The translations under genes and the position numbers were made by a program. 64,000 nt of DNA from Flavobacterium aquariorum (GTDB lineage Bacteria; Bacteroidota; Bacteroidia; Flavobacteriales; Flavobacteriaceae). The notes beneath the pieces are model-generated. The model made no database searches, had not been told where the DNA came from, and was given only the letters and a program-made list of their open reading frames with translations. The stretch lies in assembly GCF_003254745.1 (NCBI RefSeq), contig NZ_QKXH01000002.1:124001-188000 (forward strand), in the 5' to 3' direction. Numbering within the stretch: position 1 is the stretch's first letter; each line of letters opens with the position of its first letter. Positions 24,896 through 32,665 of this stretch are shown one piece after another.

Positions 24896-25747
24896 GTGAC
24901 CACAACTATATCCAACTCCTATTTAACTGCTCAAATAAAACATATTGGAGCTGAATTATGCTCCTTAAAAGACAATTCTAACAAAGAATACATTTGGAAT
25001 GGAAACCCAGCATTTTGGGGAAAACACTCGCCGGTTTTATTCCCAATTGTAGGTACCCTAAAAGACAATTCCTACCAATATAACAATATTCAATATCAAA
25101 TGTCACGACATGGTTTTGCTCGTGAAATGGAATTTGAACTGATTGACAGGCAAGAAAATAGCGCTACTTATTCATTAGTTGTATCTCCAAAAACTAAAGA
25201 GAAATACCCTTTCGATTTTGATCTGCACTTAGTTTATACTTTAGAAAATAAATCCTTAAAAATAGAGTATAAAGTCTTTAATAACGGAGAAACAAAAATG
25301 CCGTTTTCGATAGGAGCTCATCCAGCATTTGATTTACCAGGCAATTTTGAAAATTACAGTTTGGCTTTTGAAAAAGAAGAACCTTTGAAATATTATATAC
25401 TGGAGGATGGTTTGATTTCGAATACGACCAATGAATTGACTTTGGACAAAAATGAATTGCACTTGAATTATGAACTTTTTGCAAATGACGCTTTGGTTTT
25501 CAAAAATATAGCTTCCAAATCGATAACTATTTTGGAAAAATCCAAACCATTTTTGAAAGTAAGTTATTCTGATTTTCCGGATCTGGGAATTTGGACTCCC
25601 ACAAATGCGCCTTTTATATGCATAGAACCTTGGTTTGGTTATTCTGACACAATCGATAAATTTGGAAATCTTTTTGAAAAGGAAGGTATTCAAATATTGG
25701 AAGCAAACGCTGCTTTTCATTCTGTTTTCAGTATTGAAATTCTCTAA
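24896..25747 (+). CDS. Aldose 1-epimerase family protein
   Basis: A 283-residue galactose-mutarotase-like beta-sandwich protein. Seen: NSYLTAQIKHIGAELCSLKDNSNKEYIW, FWGKHSPVLFPIVGTLKD, SRHGFAREMEF (the His near 85 is a catalytic candidate), PFSIGAHPAFDLP (second His near 145) and FICIEPWFGYSD. This wording fits the YeaD/LacX-type subgroup that acts on hexose or hexose-phosphate anomers. The GTG at 24896 is preferred because the TTG at 24872 lies inside the -7 element TAATTTTG (24867-24874). The acetyltransferase gene follows closely. Confidence 0.82.
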   Translation: MTTTISNSYLTAQIKHIGAELCSLKDNSNKEYIWNGNPAFWGKHSPVLFPIVGTLKDNSYQYNNIQYQMSRHGFAREMEFELIDRQENSATYSLVVSPKTKEKYPFDFDLHLVYTLENKSLKIEYKVFNNGETKMPFSIGAHPAFDLPGNFENYSLAFEKEEPLKYYILEDGLISNTTNELTLDKNELHLNYELFANDALVFKNIASKSITILEKSKPFLKVSYSDFPDLGIWTPTNAPFICIEPWFGYSDTIDKFGNLFEKEGIQILEANAAFHSVFSIEIL

Positions 25748-25767
25748 ACTAATAATAATTGAACGCT

Positions 25768-26319
25768 ATGCTAGAAATTAATTTTTTACCATTTCCAATA
25801 TTAAAATCCCAGCGTTTACTATTGCGTCAAGTCGGTGCAAATGATGCTGATGCTATTTTATCCTTGCGTTCGAATGATGAAGTCATGAAATACATTCCGA
25901 GACCTTATCTCAAGAGCAAAGAAGATGCATTGGAACTTATCGCCATGTTTGATGATAAAATAGAAAATGGTATTGGCATCAACTGGGGTATTTATTTTCT
26001 TGACGAACCTGAAAATCTTATAGGAATCATTGGCTATTACCGCATGAAACCTGAGCATTACAGAGCTGAAGTAGGTTATATGCTATTCCCTGAATACAAT
26101 GGAAAAGGAATCGTATCGGAAGCATTACAAAAGGTTGTAGAATATGGTTTCAAGGATATGAAATTACATTCCATAGAAGCTATTTTGGACCCTGAAAATA
26201 AAGGCTCAGAAAAGGTTTTGATAAAAAATGGTTTTGTAAAAGAAGCACATTTAATTGAAAATGAATACTATGAAGGTCGTTTTCTTGATTCGATGATCTA
26301 TTCCCTTTTGAATAAATAA
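25768..26319 (+). CDS. GNAT-family N-acetyltransferase
   Basis: A 183-residue RimJ-like acetyltransferase. LKSQRLLLRQVGANDADAILSLRSNDEVMKY opens the fold. VGYMLFPEYNGKGIVSEALQKVVEYGF near 113 is the acetyl-CoA pyrophosphate-binding segment (V/I-x-x-x-x-Q/N-G-x-G type), and LHSIEAILDPENKGSEKVLIKNGFVKEAH follows. The ATG at 25768 (MLEINFLPFP) is chosen over the TTG at 25759. It lies 20 bp after the mutarotase-like gene; substrate unknown. Confidence 0.83.
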   Translation: MLEINFLPFPILKSQRLLLRQVGANDADAILSLRSNDEVMKYIPRPYLKSKEDALELIAMFDDKIENGIGINWGIYFLDEPENLIGIIGYYRMKPEHYRAEVGYMLFPEYNGKGIVSEALQKVVEYGFKDMKLHSIEAILDPENKGSEKVLIKNGFVKEAHLIENEYYEGRFLDSMIYSLLNK

Positions 26320-26361
26320 TTTTAAATATCTGCTAATGCATAATTGCTTCAATTTAAAAAA

Positions 26362-26811
26362 ATGAAAATCAAAGAAGCAAGTATAAATGACAATGAAATT
26401 TTGACAGAAATAACAAAAAAGTCAAAATCATATTGGGGATATTCTGAAAAGCAGATCTTAAAATGGAATGACAACCTAACCATTTCCGCAGCCTATATTG
26501 AAAACAATTGTGTTTTTGAACTAATAAACAACAATGAAATAATTGGTTATTATTCTTATCTCGTAAAAGAAGAAAAGAATGTAATACTTGACAACTTATT
26601 TATTTTACCAGAATACATTGGAAAAGGATTTGGAAAATATTTGATGACCGATTTTTTGAATCGAATGAAAAACGGGAAGTTTGAAAAAATAACACTTAAT
26701 TCTGATCCGAATGCTGAAAATTTTTATCTAAAAATTGGATTCAAAAAAATTGGAGAGTTCAAAACTTCAATAAAAAATAGGTTTATGCCAATTATGGAAA
26801 TGAGTCTTTAA
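26362..26811 (+). CDS. GNAT-family N-acetyltransferase
   Basis: A 149-residue acetyltransferase. MKIKEASINDNEILTEITKKSKSYWGYSEKQI is the typical N-terminus of small GNAT proteins. LDNLFILPEYIGKGFGKYLMTDFLNRM near 78-104 carries the acetyl-CoA-binding GKGFGK motif, and NAENFYLKIGFKKIGEF follows. It is unlike the preceding acetyltransferase in sequence, so these are not recent duplicates. The methyltransferase gene begins 12 bp after it, so co-transcription is likely. Confidence 0.82.
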   Translation: MKIKEASINDNEILTEITKKSKSYWGYSEKQILKWNDNLTISAAYIENNCVFELINNNEIIGYYSYLVKEEKNVILDNLFILPEYIGKGFGKYLMTDFLNRMKNGKFEKITLNSDPNAENFYLKIGFKKIGEFKTSIKNRFMPIMEMSL

Positions 26812-26823
26812 AAAACAGCCAAA

Positions 26824-27462
26824 ATGGATTTAGACAATCAAAAAGAATATTGGGACGAAGTAGCCGAAATCAAAACTTTTACACATCCAATAGACATAGA
26901 GTTAATAAATAAATTTTTAAACAAGCAAAGCCGAGTCGTTGATTTTGGGTGTGGCTATGGCAGAATTGTAAAAGAATTGACAGATTTAGGTTTTGAAAAT
27001 GTTTCGGGGTTTGACACTTCCAAAGAATTAATTGCGCGAGGAATATCCGAAAACAATCTTTCGATTTACCATATTGAAAATCCAACCGATCTGAAACTTG
27101 AAGATAATTCTGTTGATTGCATTATTCTTTTTGCTGTTTTAACTTGTATACCTTCCAATGAAGGGCAAAAGAGTTTAATAAATTTACTGTTGTCCAAACT
27201 TAAAAAAGGTGGCATAATCTATATAAGCGATTACTATATACAAGAAAAATCAGTTGAAGTTGAACGATATGAATATTTAAATGGAGACGAAAACAATTTT
27301 GGCGTTTTTAAACTTCCGGAAGGAGCCACTTTTCGTCATCACACAAAAGAGTGGATTAAAACATTGATGAAAGATTTTGAAATTTTAATCAAAAAACCTC
27401 TAATTGTAAAAACAATGAATGGAAATATTGCCAATGGATTTCAAATAATAGGTAAAAAATAA
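26824..27462 (+). CDS. Class I SAM-dependent methyltransferase
   Basis: A 212-residue methyltransferase. Motif I is VVDFGCGYGRIVKELTDLGF near residue 38. GFDTSKELIARG near 60 ends with the acidic residue that binds the SAM ribose region. DCIILFAVLTCIPS near 98 is motif IV-like, followed by LKKGGIIYISDYY near 128. The substrate is not apparent. It follows the small acetyltransferase by 12 bp, which suggests joint modification of one metabolite (inference). Flavo-1-like copy D lies just after it. Confidence 0.82.
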   Translation: MDLDNQKEYWDEVAEIKTFTHPIDIELINKFLNKQSRVVDFGCGYGRIVKELTDLGFENVSGFDTSKELIARGISENNLSIYHIENPTDLKLEDNSVDCIILFAVLTCIPSNEGQKSLINLLLSKLKKGGIIYISDYYIQEKSVEVERYEYLNGDENNFGVFKLPEGATFRHHTKEWIKTLMKDFEILIKKPLIVKTMNGNIANGFQIIGKK

Positions 27463-27493
27463 TCACTAATCATTCTTATGAAAACCAATGCCC

Positions 27494-27571
27494 TAGCCCT
27501 GATGGAAGCGATATCCTTATTGTTTTTTTTAAAACAATAAGATAAAGCGGACAGCAGGATAAAGCTCCAAA
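27494..27571 (+). ncRNA. Flavo-1-like structured RNA element, copy D
   Basis: TAGCCCTGATGGAAGCG, a hairpin CTTATTGTTTT / AAAACAATAAG, then GATAAAGCGGACAGCAGGA and the short outer box GCTCCAAA. It carries a few changes in otherwise invariant positions (CCCT, CAGG) and may be decaying. It lies between a methyltransferase gene and the convergent VF530 gene, where it could also act as a terminator-like structure. Confidence 0.5.
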
Positions 27572-27805
27572 TTATTTGGATGGTTTTTTTTGGATGGTTT
27601 TTACATACAACTCTTCGACTTGTTTTCTAGCCCAGTCGGTTTTTCGTAAAAAAGTGAGGCTTGATTTCACACTTGGATTTTCATTAAACGATTTTATTTT
27701 AATCAATTCTCCCAAGGTGTCAAATCCATAATATTCCACTAATGTTTCGACTATTTTTTGAAGTGTGACTCCGTGAAGCGGATCCTTTGACTGTTGTTTT
27801 TCCAT
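27572..27805 (-). CDS. VF530-family (DUF2132) DNA-binding protein
   Basis: A 77-residue protein that matches the VF530 pattern throughout: DPLHGVTLQKIVETLVEYYGFDTLGELIKIKSF, then NPSVKSSLTFLRKTDWARKQVEELY. The family adopts a helical fold and is reported to bind DNA in a structural study; its biological role is unclear. The minus-strand promoter (TAAATTTG at 27810-27817) leaves a leader of only a few nucleotides. Its -33 element abuts that of smpB. Confidence 0.85.
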   Translation of the reverse strand: MEKQQSKDPLHGVTLQKIVETLVEYYGFDTLGELIKIKSFNENPSVKSSLTFLRKTDWARKQVEELYVKTIQKKPSK

Positions 27806-27809
27806 AATG

Positions 27810-27868
27810 CAAATTTATAGCATTTTCCTAAAAACAATTGGTCTTTCATTAATTAGTTCCTAAATTTG
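27810..27868. promoter_or_regulatory. Back-to-back divergent promoters sharing CAATTG
   Basis: Minus strand: TTG (complement of 27835-27837), 17 bp, then TAAATTTG (complement of 27810-27817), for the VF530 gene. Plus strand: TTG 27838-27840, 20 bp, then TAAATTTG 27861-27868, for smpB. The two -33 elements touch and form the palindrome CAATTG. Both start codons lie within about 8 bases of the -7 element, so both mRNAs should be nearly leaderless. Confidence 0.72.
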
Positions 27869-27875
27869 CCCAACT

Positions 27876-28328
27876 ATGCAAAAAACTGTCAACATACTCA
27901 ATAAAAGAGCTCGTTTCGATTATGAAATCCTTGAAACCTATACCGCTGGTATTGTTTTGGCTGGGACCGAAATCAAATCCATTCGATTAGGAAAAGCAAA
28001 TATTACTGAAAGTTTCTGTGAATTTAGTGGCAATGAACTTTTTGCCATCAATACTTATATTGAAGAATACACTTTTGGGAATCAATTTAACCATAAAGCA
28101 AGAAGCGAACGTAAATTGCTTTTGAACAAAAGAGAATTGAAAGGTTTGCTCAGAAGTGTACAAGCCAAAGGACTTACTATAGTTCCACTAAAATTATTTA
28201 CTAATGAAAAAGGTTTGGCCAAACTACAAATTGGTCTTTGCAAAGGTAAAAAAACATACGACAAAAGAGAATCGCTTAAGGAACAGGACACTAAAAGAGA
28301 CTTAGACAGAATAAAAAAAGCATTTTAA
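27876..28328 (+). CDS. smpB: SsrA-binding protein
   Basis: A 150-residue SmpB. It binds tmRNA and delivers it to stalled ribosomes for trans-translation. Family motifs run through the protein: NKRARFDYEILETYTAGIVLAGTEIKSIR, ANITESFCEF, NHKARSERKLLLNKRELKGL, GLTIVPLKLFTNEKGLAKLQIGLCKGKKTYDKRESLK, and a basic tail EQDTKRDLDRIKKAF needed for ribosome binding. Full length. The start lies 7 nt after the -7 element TAAATTTG, so the transcript is leaderless or nearly so. Confidence 0.95.
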   Translation: MQKTVNILNKRARFDYEILETYTAGIVLAGTEIKSIRLGKANITESFCEFSGNELFAINTYIEEYTFGNQFNHKARSERKLLLNKRELKGLLRSVQAKGLTIVPLKLFTNEKGLAKLQIGLCKGKKTYDKRESLKEQDTKRDLDRIKKAF

Positions 28329-28421
28329 AGCAATTCGGGTTAAAATTTAACCTCTTTTCATAGTTTTTATTTTTAAATTATAATTACTTTTACTTACATT
28401 ATAACGAAAAACAAACAAACT

Positions 28422-29090
28422 ATGAAAAAATTATTTATCACATTAATCTGTGTATGCTTAGCAAGTTGCGGAAGTAATACAACAATTGTATCCAGCTGGA
28501 GAGACCCTAACTCTACACTTGCAAAAGAAAACTTCAAAAAAGTTTTGGTGGTTGCCTTGGTAAAAGATGAAAGCACAAGAAGAACAACTGAAAACAGAAT
28601 TGCTTCCATAAACCCGAGCATTTTGCATCCTTCTTACAATTATTTAAACCAACAAAATCTAAATCTTACTCAGGAACAAAAAATAAGTATTGTACAATCA
28701 GAAGGTTTTGATGGTGTAATCACAATGCGTTTCATTAGAGCAGATAAAGAAACACAATATGTTCCGGGAACAACAAACTACTATAGCGGTATGGGATATC
28801 CTGGTATGGGATATGGCTATGTCGGTGGTTATGGTATGGGTTACGGAGCAGGATTTGGTGGATGGTACGGTGCATATGCTCCGGCTTACTACTCTCCAGG
28901 GTACTATCAAGAAAACACCTATTACTATATTGAAACCAATATTTTTGACTTAAAAAACAACAAACTTGTTTGGAGTGCCACCACAAAATCTTTGGATGTA
29001 TCGCACGTAGATACTACTGTTGATGAAATCATGGAAGCCTGTGTAAAACAAATGAGAGCTGATGGTTATATGGCTCCAAAATCAAAATAA
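28422..29090 (+). CDS. Lipoprotein with Gly/Tyr-rich segment (DUF4136-like)
   Basis: A 222-residue protein with signal peptide and lipobox (VCLASC, Cys16). TIVSSWRDPN and the pattern FKKVLVVALVKDESTRRTTENRI resemble DUF4136-type envelope lipoproteins. Residues about 120-160 form a low-complexity Gly-Tyr-Met segment (SGMGYPGMGYGYVGGYGMG...), likely a flexible linker or surface patch. The C-terminal domain (YYIETNIFDLKNNKLVWSATTKS..., EIMEACVKQMRADGY) is typical of the family. Function unknown; probably anchored in the outer or inner membrane facing the periplasm. Ended by a terminator at 29123. Confidence 0.75.
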   Translation: MKKLFITLICVCLASCGSNTTIVSSWRDPNSTLAKENFKKVLVVALVKDESTRRTTENRIASINPSILHPSYNYLNQQNLNLTQEQKISIVQSEGFDGVITMRFIRADKETQYVPGTTNYYSGMGYPGMGYGYVGGYGMGYGAGFGGWYGAYAPAYYSPGYYQENTYYYIETNIFDLKNNKLVWSATTKSLDVSHVDTTVDEIMEACVKQMRADGYMAPKSK

Positions 29091-29122
29091 AATATAGTTC
29101 ATTTCCCTTAAGGATTGAAACT

Positions 29123-29160
29123 AAAAAAGCAACACGGAAAATTTGGTGTTGCTTTTTTTT
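29123..29160. terminator. Rho-independent terminator
   Basis: AAAAAGCAACAC and GTGTTGCTTTTT form a stem around a 9-nt loop, with a long T-run. It lies between the convergent lipoprotein and pcm genes. Confidence 0.85.
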
Positions 29161-29177
29161 ATGTCATTCGTTTTTTT

Positions 29178-29819
29178 TTAATTTTTATCCTCCAATAAAG
29201 GAACAAAACGAAACTCTCCAAATTCATGTTTTTCAAATTGCGTTTCATTGATTCGAATTAACAGCGTCATAATTTGAATATCCTCTCCTAACGGAATTAC
29301 AAGCCTTCCTCCTACTTTAAGTTGTGCCATCAAAGGCTGGGGAATTATTGGAGCGCCCGCAGTAACAATGATACTGTCAAAAGGAGCGTGATTGGGTAGA
29401 CCTTTATATCCATCACCGAAAGAAAGATGTTTGGGGCGAATTCCGAGTTTAGGCAATAATGCAGATGTTTGTTTGAACAACTCATTTTGTCTCTCTATGC
29501 TAAACACCTGAGCTCCAACCAAACACAAAACGGCCGTCTGATAACCGGAACCTGTTCCTATTTCCAAAACTTTATGTCCTTTTTTTATTTCTAACAACTG
29601 GGTTTGAAAAGCAACGGTATAAGGTTGGGAAATAGTCTGACCTGCAGCGATAGGAAAAGCTTTATCTTGATAGGCGTAATCTTCAAAACTTGAATTTAAA
29701 AATAAATGGCGTGGGATTTTTTTAATAGCTTCCAGAACATTCTTATCTGCAATCCCCTTTTTCTGTAAAACGGTTACTAATTGATTTCGAAGTCCTTGAT
29801 GCTTGGCTGTATCTTTCAA
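29178..29819 (-). CDS. pcm: Protein-L-isoaspartate O-methyltransferase
   Basis: A 213-residue Pcm. It methylates isoaspartyl residues in damaged proteins using SAM. Seen: TISQPYTVAFQTQLLEI near 75, motif I VLEIGTGSGYQTAVLC near 97, PFDSIIVTAGAPIIPQPLMAQLKVGGRLVIPLG near 150. The start codon is TTG (TTGAAAGATACAGCC), since no ATG precedes the conserved AKHQGLRNQLV. A -7 element (TATTTTTG on the minus strand, 29842-29849) sits 22 bp upstream, which fits this start. Confidence 0.92.
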   Translation of the reverse strand: MKDTAKHQGLRNQLVTVLQKKGIADKNVLEAIKKIPRHLFLNSSFEDYAYQDKAFPIAAGQTISQPYTVAFQTQLLEIKKGHKVLEIGTGSGYQTAVLCLVGAQVFSIERQNELFKQTSALLPKLGIRPKHLSFGDGYKGLPNHAPFDSIIVTAGAPIIPQPLMAQLKVGGRLVIPLGEDIQIMTLLIRINETQFEKHEFGEFRFVPLLEDKN

Positions 29820-29938
29820 AATTTAAGGTTTTATTATAGAACAAAAATAGAAAACTAAATCAATTTCCAATCCAAAATAAAACCTAATTCGCATTCTAAA
29901 TAATAATACATATCAGCTGAATTTAGTATTTTTATAAA

Positions 29939-29968
29939 TTGGATTTTCTTAATTTATTACTATTTTTG
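29939..29968 (+). promoter_or_regulatory. Bacteroidota-type promoter of the Gfo/Idh gene
   Basis: TTG at 29939-29941, a 19-bp spacer and TATTTTTG at 29961-29968. The start codon follows 16 bp later. Confidence 0.65.
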
Positions 29969-29984
29969 TGGAAACAACTTTATT

Positions 29985-30950
29985 ATGCTGAAAATTGGAG
30001 TATTGGGTGCTGGGCATCTAGGTAAAATACATTTGCGTTTATTACAACAATCTGAGAAGTATGAATTAGTAGGTTTTTATGACCCCAATCAAGAAAACGC
30101 TGAAAAAATAAGTAAAGAATTTGGATACAAAAATTTCAGTACTATAGCAACATTGATTCATGCAGTTGATGTTATTGATATTGTCACTCCTACCCTTTCC
30201 CATTATAAATGTGCCAAAGTAGCCATCAAATCGGGTAAACACGTTTTTATAGAAAAACCTATCTCCAATACGGTTGAAGAGGCCGAAGAAATTATTGCTC
30301 TTGCTAAAGAATATAATGTGAAAGGACAAGTTGGGCATGTAGAAAGGTTCAATCCTGCATTTATTGCAACCAAAAACATGATTGAAAATCCCATGTTTAT
30401 CGAAACTCATAGATTGGCCGAATTCAATCCTCGCGGAACTGATGTGCCTGTAGTTTTAGATTTAATGATACATGATATTGATGCCATTTTGAGTGTAGTC
30501 AAATCAAAAGTAAAAAACATCAATGCCAGCGGAGTTTCTGTTATAAGTGAAACTCCAGATATTGCCAATGCCAGAATTGAATTCGAAAATGGCTGTGTTG
30601 CTAATTTGACTGCTAGCCGAATTTCGATGAAAAACATGCGCAAATCACGCTTTTTTCAAAAAGACGCCTATATCTCAGTTGATTTTCTGGAAAAAAGATG
30701 TGAAGTGGTAAAAATGAAAGATGCCCCAGAAGTGCCCGGAGATTTTGACATGATTTTACAAAATGCTGAAGGAGTAAAAAAACAAATCTACTTCTCGAAC
30801 CCTGATGTAGAGCAAAACAATGCTATCCTTGACGAATTGGAATCATTTGCAGATGCTATCAATAACGATACAACTCCAGTAGTTACATTGGAACAAGCTA
30901 CTGAAGCTTTGAGAGTAGCGTATCAAATTATAGATTGTTTTAAAAAATAA
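29985..30950 (+). CDS. Gfo/Idh/MocA-family oxidoreductase
   Basis: A 321-residue NAD(P)-dependent oxidoreductase. The Rossmann motif is IGVLGAGHLGKIHLRLL at residues 4-20. The family-typical HVFIEKPISNTVEEAEEII near 85-103 carries the EKP motif whose Lys helps catalysis. VGHVERFNPAF and VLDLMIHDIDAILS (His near 165) follow. Substrates in the family are sugars, inositols or biliverdin; none can be chosen from sequence. It may be co-expressed with the next gene, although a 17-bp hairpin lies between them. Confidence 0.86.
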   Translation: MLKIGVLGAGHLGKIHLRLLQQSEKYELVGFYDPNQENAEKISKEFGYKNFSTIATLIHAVDVIDIVTPTLSHYKCAKVAIKSGKHVFIEKPISNTVEEAEEIIALAKEYNVKGQVGHVERFNPAFIATKNMIENPMFIETHRLAEFNPRGTDVPVVLDLMIHDIDAILSVVKSKVKNINASGVSVISETPDIANARIEFENGCVANLTASRISMKNMRKSRFFQKDAYISVDFLEKRCEVVKMKDAPEVPGDFDMILQNAEGVKKQIYFSNPDVEQNNAILDELESFADAINNDTTPVVTLEQATEALRVAYQIIDCFKK

Positions 30951-30970
30951 AAACTAAAAAATATACATTG

Positions 30971-31022
30971 AAAGTTTAAAGTTTAAAGTCAATCACTGGT
31001 CTTTAAATTTTAAACTTTTTAA
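30971..31022 (+). terminator. Hairpin with T-run between the Gfo/Idh and hbd genes
   Basis: AAAGTTTAAAGTTTAAAG (30971-30988) pairs with CTTTAAATTTTAAACTTT (31001-31018) with one G-T pair, followed by TT. The left arm is itself a heptanucleotide repeat (AAGTTTA). The stem is A+T rich, so termination would be weak. Confidence 0.5.
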
Positions 31023-31039
31023 CTTTTAAATACAAAAAA

Positions 31040-31927
31040 ATGAAAATTATAGCTGTAATCGGGGCAGGAACTATGGGTAACGGAATAGCTCATACTTTTG
31101 CACAAAGTGGTTTCACCGTAAAATTAATTGATGTTTCCGAAAAAGCATTGGATAAAGGAATGGCAACAATAGCAGCCAACTTAGATCGAATGGTTTCAAA
31201 AGGAACTATAACCGAAGATGACAAAGCCAAAACAATTACCAATATTATTACCTATACCGACATTAAAGATGGTGTTGTTGGTGTCGATTTGGTAGTAGAA
31301 GCAGCTACCGAAAATGTAGAATTAAAATTGAACATTTTTAAGCAATTAAACGAAGCGTGTTCTCACAATACTATTTTGGCGACCAATACTTCGTCAATTT
31401 CCATTACTCAAATTGGAGCTGTTGTAGCACATCCAGAACGAGTAATAGGCATGCACTTCATGAATCCGGTGCCAATTATGAAACTAGTAGAAATAATCCG
31501 TGGCTATAATACGAGTGATGAAGTAACGAACATTATCATGAAGTTATCTGAAAAATTAGGTAAAGTTCCGGTAGAAGTAAACGATTATCCAGGTTTTGTT
31601 GCCAATAGAATTTTGATGCCAATGATTAATGAAGCAATCGAAACTTTATACAACAAAGTAGCGGGTGTTTATGAAATAGATACTGTAATGAAACTCGGAA
31701 TGGGACATCCAATGGGGCCTTTACAACTAGCCGATTTTATTGGTCTTGACGTGTGTCTTGCAATATTGAATGTAATGTACGACGGTTTCAAAAACCCAAA
31801 ATATGCTCCCTGTCCGTTATTGGTAAACATGGTGAGAGCCGGAAAATTGGGAGTGAAGTCTGGTGAAGGTTTTTATGACTATAGCGAAAGTAAAAAAGCT
31901 GAAAAGATTTCAAAACAGTTTATTTAA
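31040..31927 (+). CDS. hbd: 3-hydroxyacyl-CoA (3-hydroxybutyryl-CoA) dehydrogenase
   Basis: A 295-residue enzyme that interconverts (S)-3-hydroxybutyryl-CoA and acetoacetyl-CoA with NAD(P)H. The Rossmann motif is VIGAGTMGNGIAHTFAQSGF near residue 5. NTSSISITQIGA near 118 and GMHFMNPVPIMKLVEIIRG near 140 (catalytic His) follow. The C-terminal helical domain includes VNDYPGFVANRILMPMINEAI and MGHPMGPLQLADFIGLDVCL. The single-domain length separates it from the large FadB/FadJ fusion proteins. It could serve fatty-acid or aromatic-acid breakdown; no pathway partners are adjacent. Confidence 0.9.
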   Translation: MKIIAVIGAGTMGNGIAHTFAQSGFTVKLIDVSEKALDKGMATIAANLDRMVSKGTITEDDKAKTITNIITYTDIKDGVVGVDLVVEAATENVELKLNIFKQLNEACSHNTILATNTSSISITQIGAVVAHPERVIGMHFMNPVPIMKLVEIIRGYNTSDEVTNIIMKLSEKLGKVPVEVNDYPGFVANRILMPMINEAIETLYNKVAGVYEIDTVMKLGMGHPMGPLQLADFIGLDVCLAILNVMYDGFKNPKYAPCPLLVNMVRAGKLGVKSGEGFYDYSESKKAEKISKQFI

Positions 31928-31946
31928 TCTATAATAAATCAGTGTC

Positions 31947-32606
31947 ATGTCCATTCAACAAAACCTCCTCGATATAAAATCGACTCTTCCAAAGCATGTT
32001 ACTTTGGTAGCGGTTTCCAAAACCAAACCCGTTCCTGATTTGATGGAAGCCTATAATGCTGGTCAACGCGTTTTTGGTGAAAACAAAATTCAGGAAATGG
32101 TCGAAAAATGGGAACAAATGCCCAAAGATATCGAATGGCACATGATTGGACACGTACAAACCAATAAGGTCAAATTTATGACTCCTTTCGTGAGTTTGAT
32201 TCACGGGGTGGACAGTTTGAAATTATTGGAAGAAATCAATAAACAAGCCTCAAAAAACAATCGAGTTATCGATTGCTTACTCCAAATACACATAGCCGAA
32301 GAAGAATCAAAATTCGGACTTGATGAAGAAGAACTGTCAGCACTCCTAGCCTCACCAACTTTTAAAGAGATGAAAAACATCCGAATTGTTGGTTTAATGG
32401 GAATGGCTACTTTTACAGATAATCAAGACCAAATCAAAAAAGAATTCTCGCATTTGAAATCGGTTTTTGATGGATTGCAATCACTGCAAACTGCAAACTG
32501 CAAACTGCAAACTGTTTCAATGGGAATGTCTGGCGATTATCAATTGGCAATTGCTTGTGGCAGTACAATGGTTCGGATTGGAAGTAGTATCTTTGGAGGA
32601 AGATAA
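31947..32606 (+). CDS. yggS: YggS/PLPBP-family pyridoxal phosphate homeostasis protein
   Basis: A 219-residue PLP-binding TIM-barrel protein. The PLP-binding Lys is in VAVSKTKPVPDLMEAY near residue 27. Then come GENKIQEMVEKWEQMP, WHMIGHVQTNKVKF, LLQIHIAEEESKFGLDEEEL, RIVGLMGMATFTDN and MGMSGDYQLAIACGSTMVRIGSSIFG (phosphate site). The family buffers free PLP and affects amino-acid balance. An unusual point is a CTGCAAA heptanucleotide repeat at 32484-32514, which inserts LQTANCKLQTV just before the conserved SMGMSGD. Start at 31947, 19 bp after hbd. Confidence 0.9.
   Translation: MSIQQNLLDIKSTLPKHVTLVAVSKTKPVPDLMEAYNAGQRVFGENKIQEMVEKWEQMPKDIEWHMIGHVQTNKVKFMTPFVSLIHGVDSLKLLEEINKQASKNNRVIDCLLQIHIAEEESKFGLDEEELSALLASPTFKEMKNIRIVGLMGMATFTDNQDQIKKEFSHLKSVFDGLQSLQTANCKLQTVSMGMSGDYQLAIACGSTMVRIGSSIFGGR
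32484..32514 (+). repeat. Heptanucleotide tandem repeat (CTGCAAA, 4.4 copies) inside yggS
   Basis: Four perfect copies of CTGCAAA plus CTG lie within the coding sequence. Seven is not a multiple of three, so gain or loss of one copy would shift the frame and remove the C-terminal phosphate-binding segment. Confidence 0.9.
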
Positions 32607-32665
32607 AAATTTTTGATCCAGATTAAAAAACTGATTACTAAAAACCGTAAACTGAACACTGAATT

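Noticed and set aside
25334..25720. 128-codon minus-strand frame inside the mutarotase-like gene
   Set aside because: Antisense shadow rich in Phe and Ile with no start context; the sense strand has clear family motifs.
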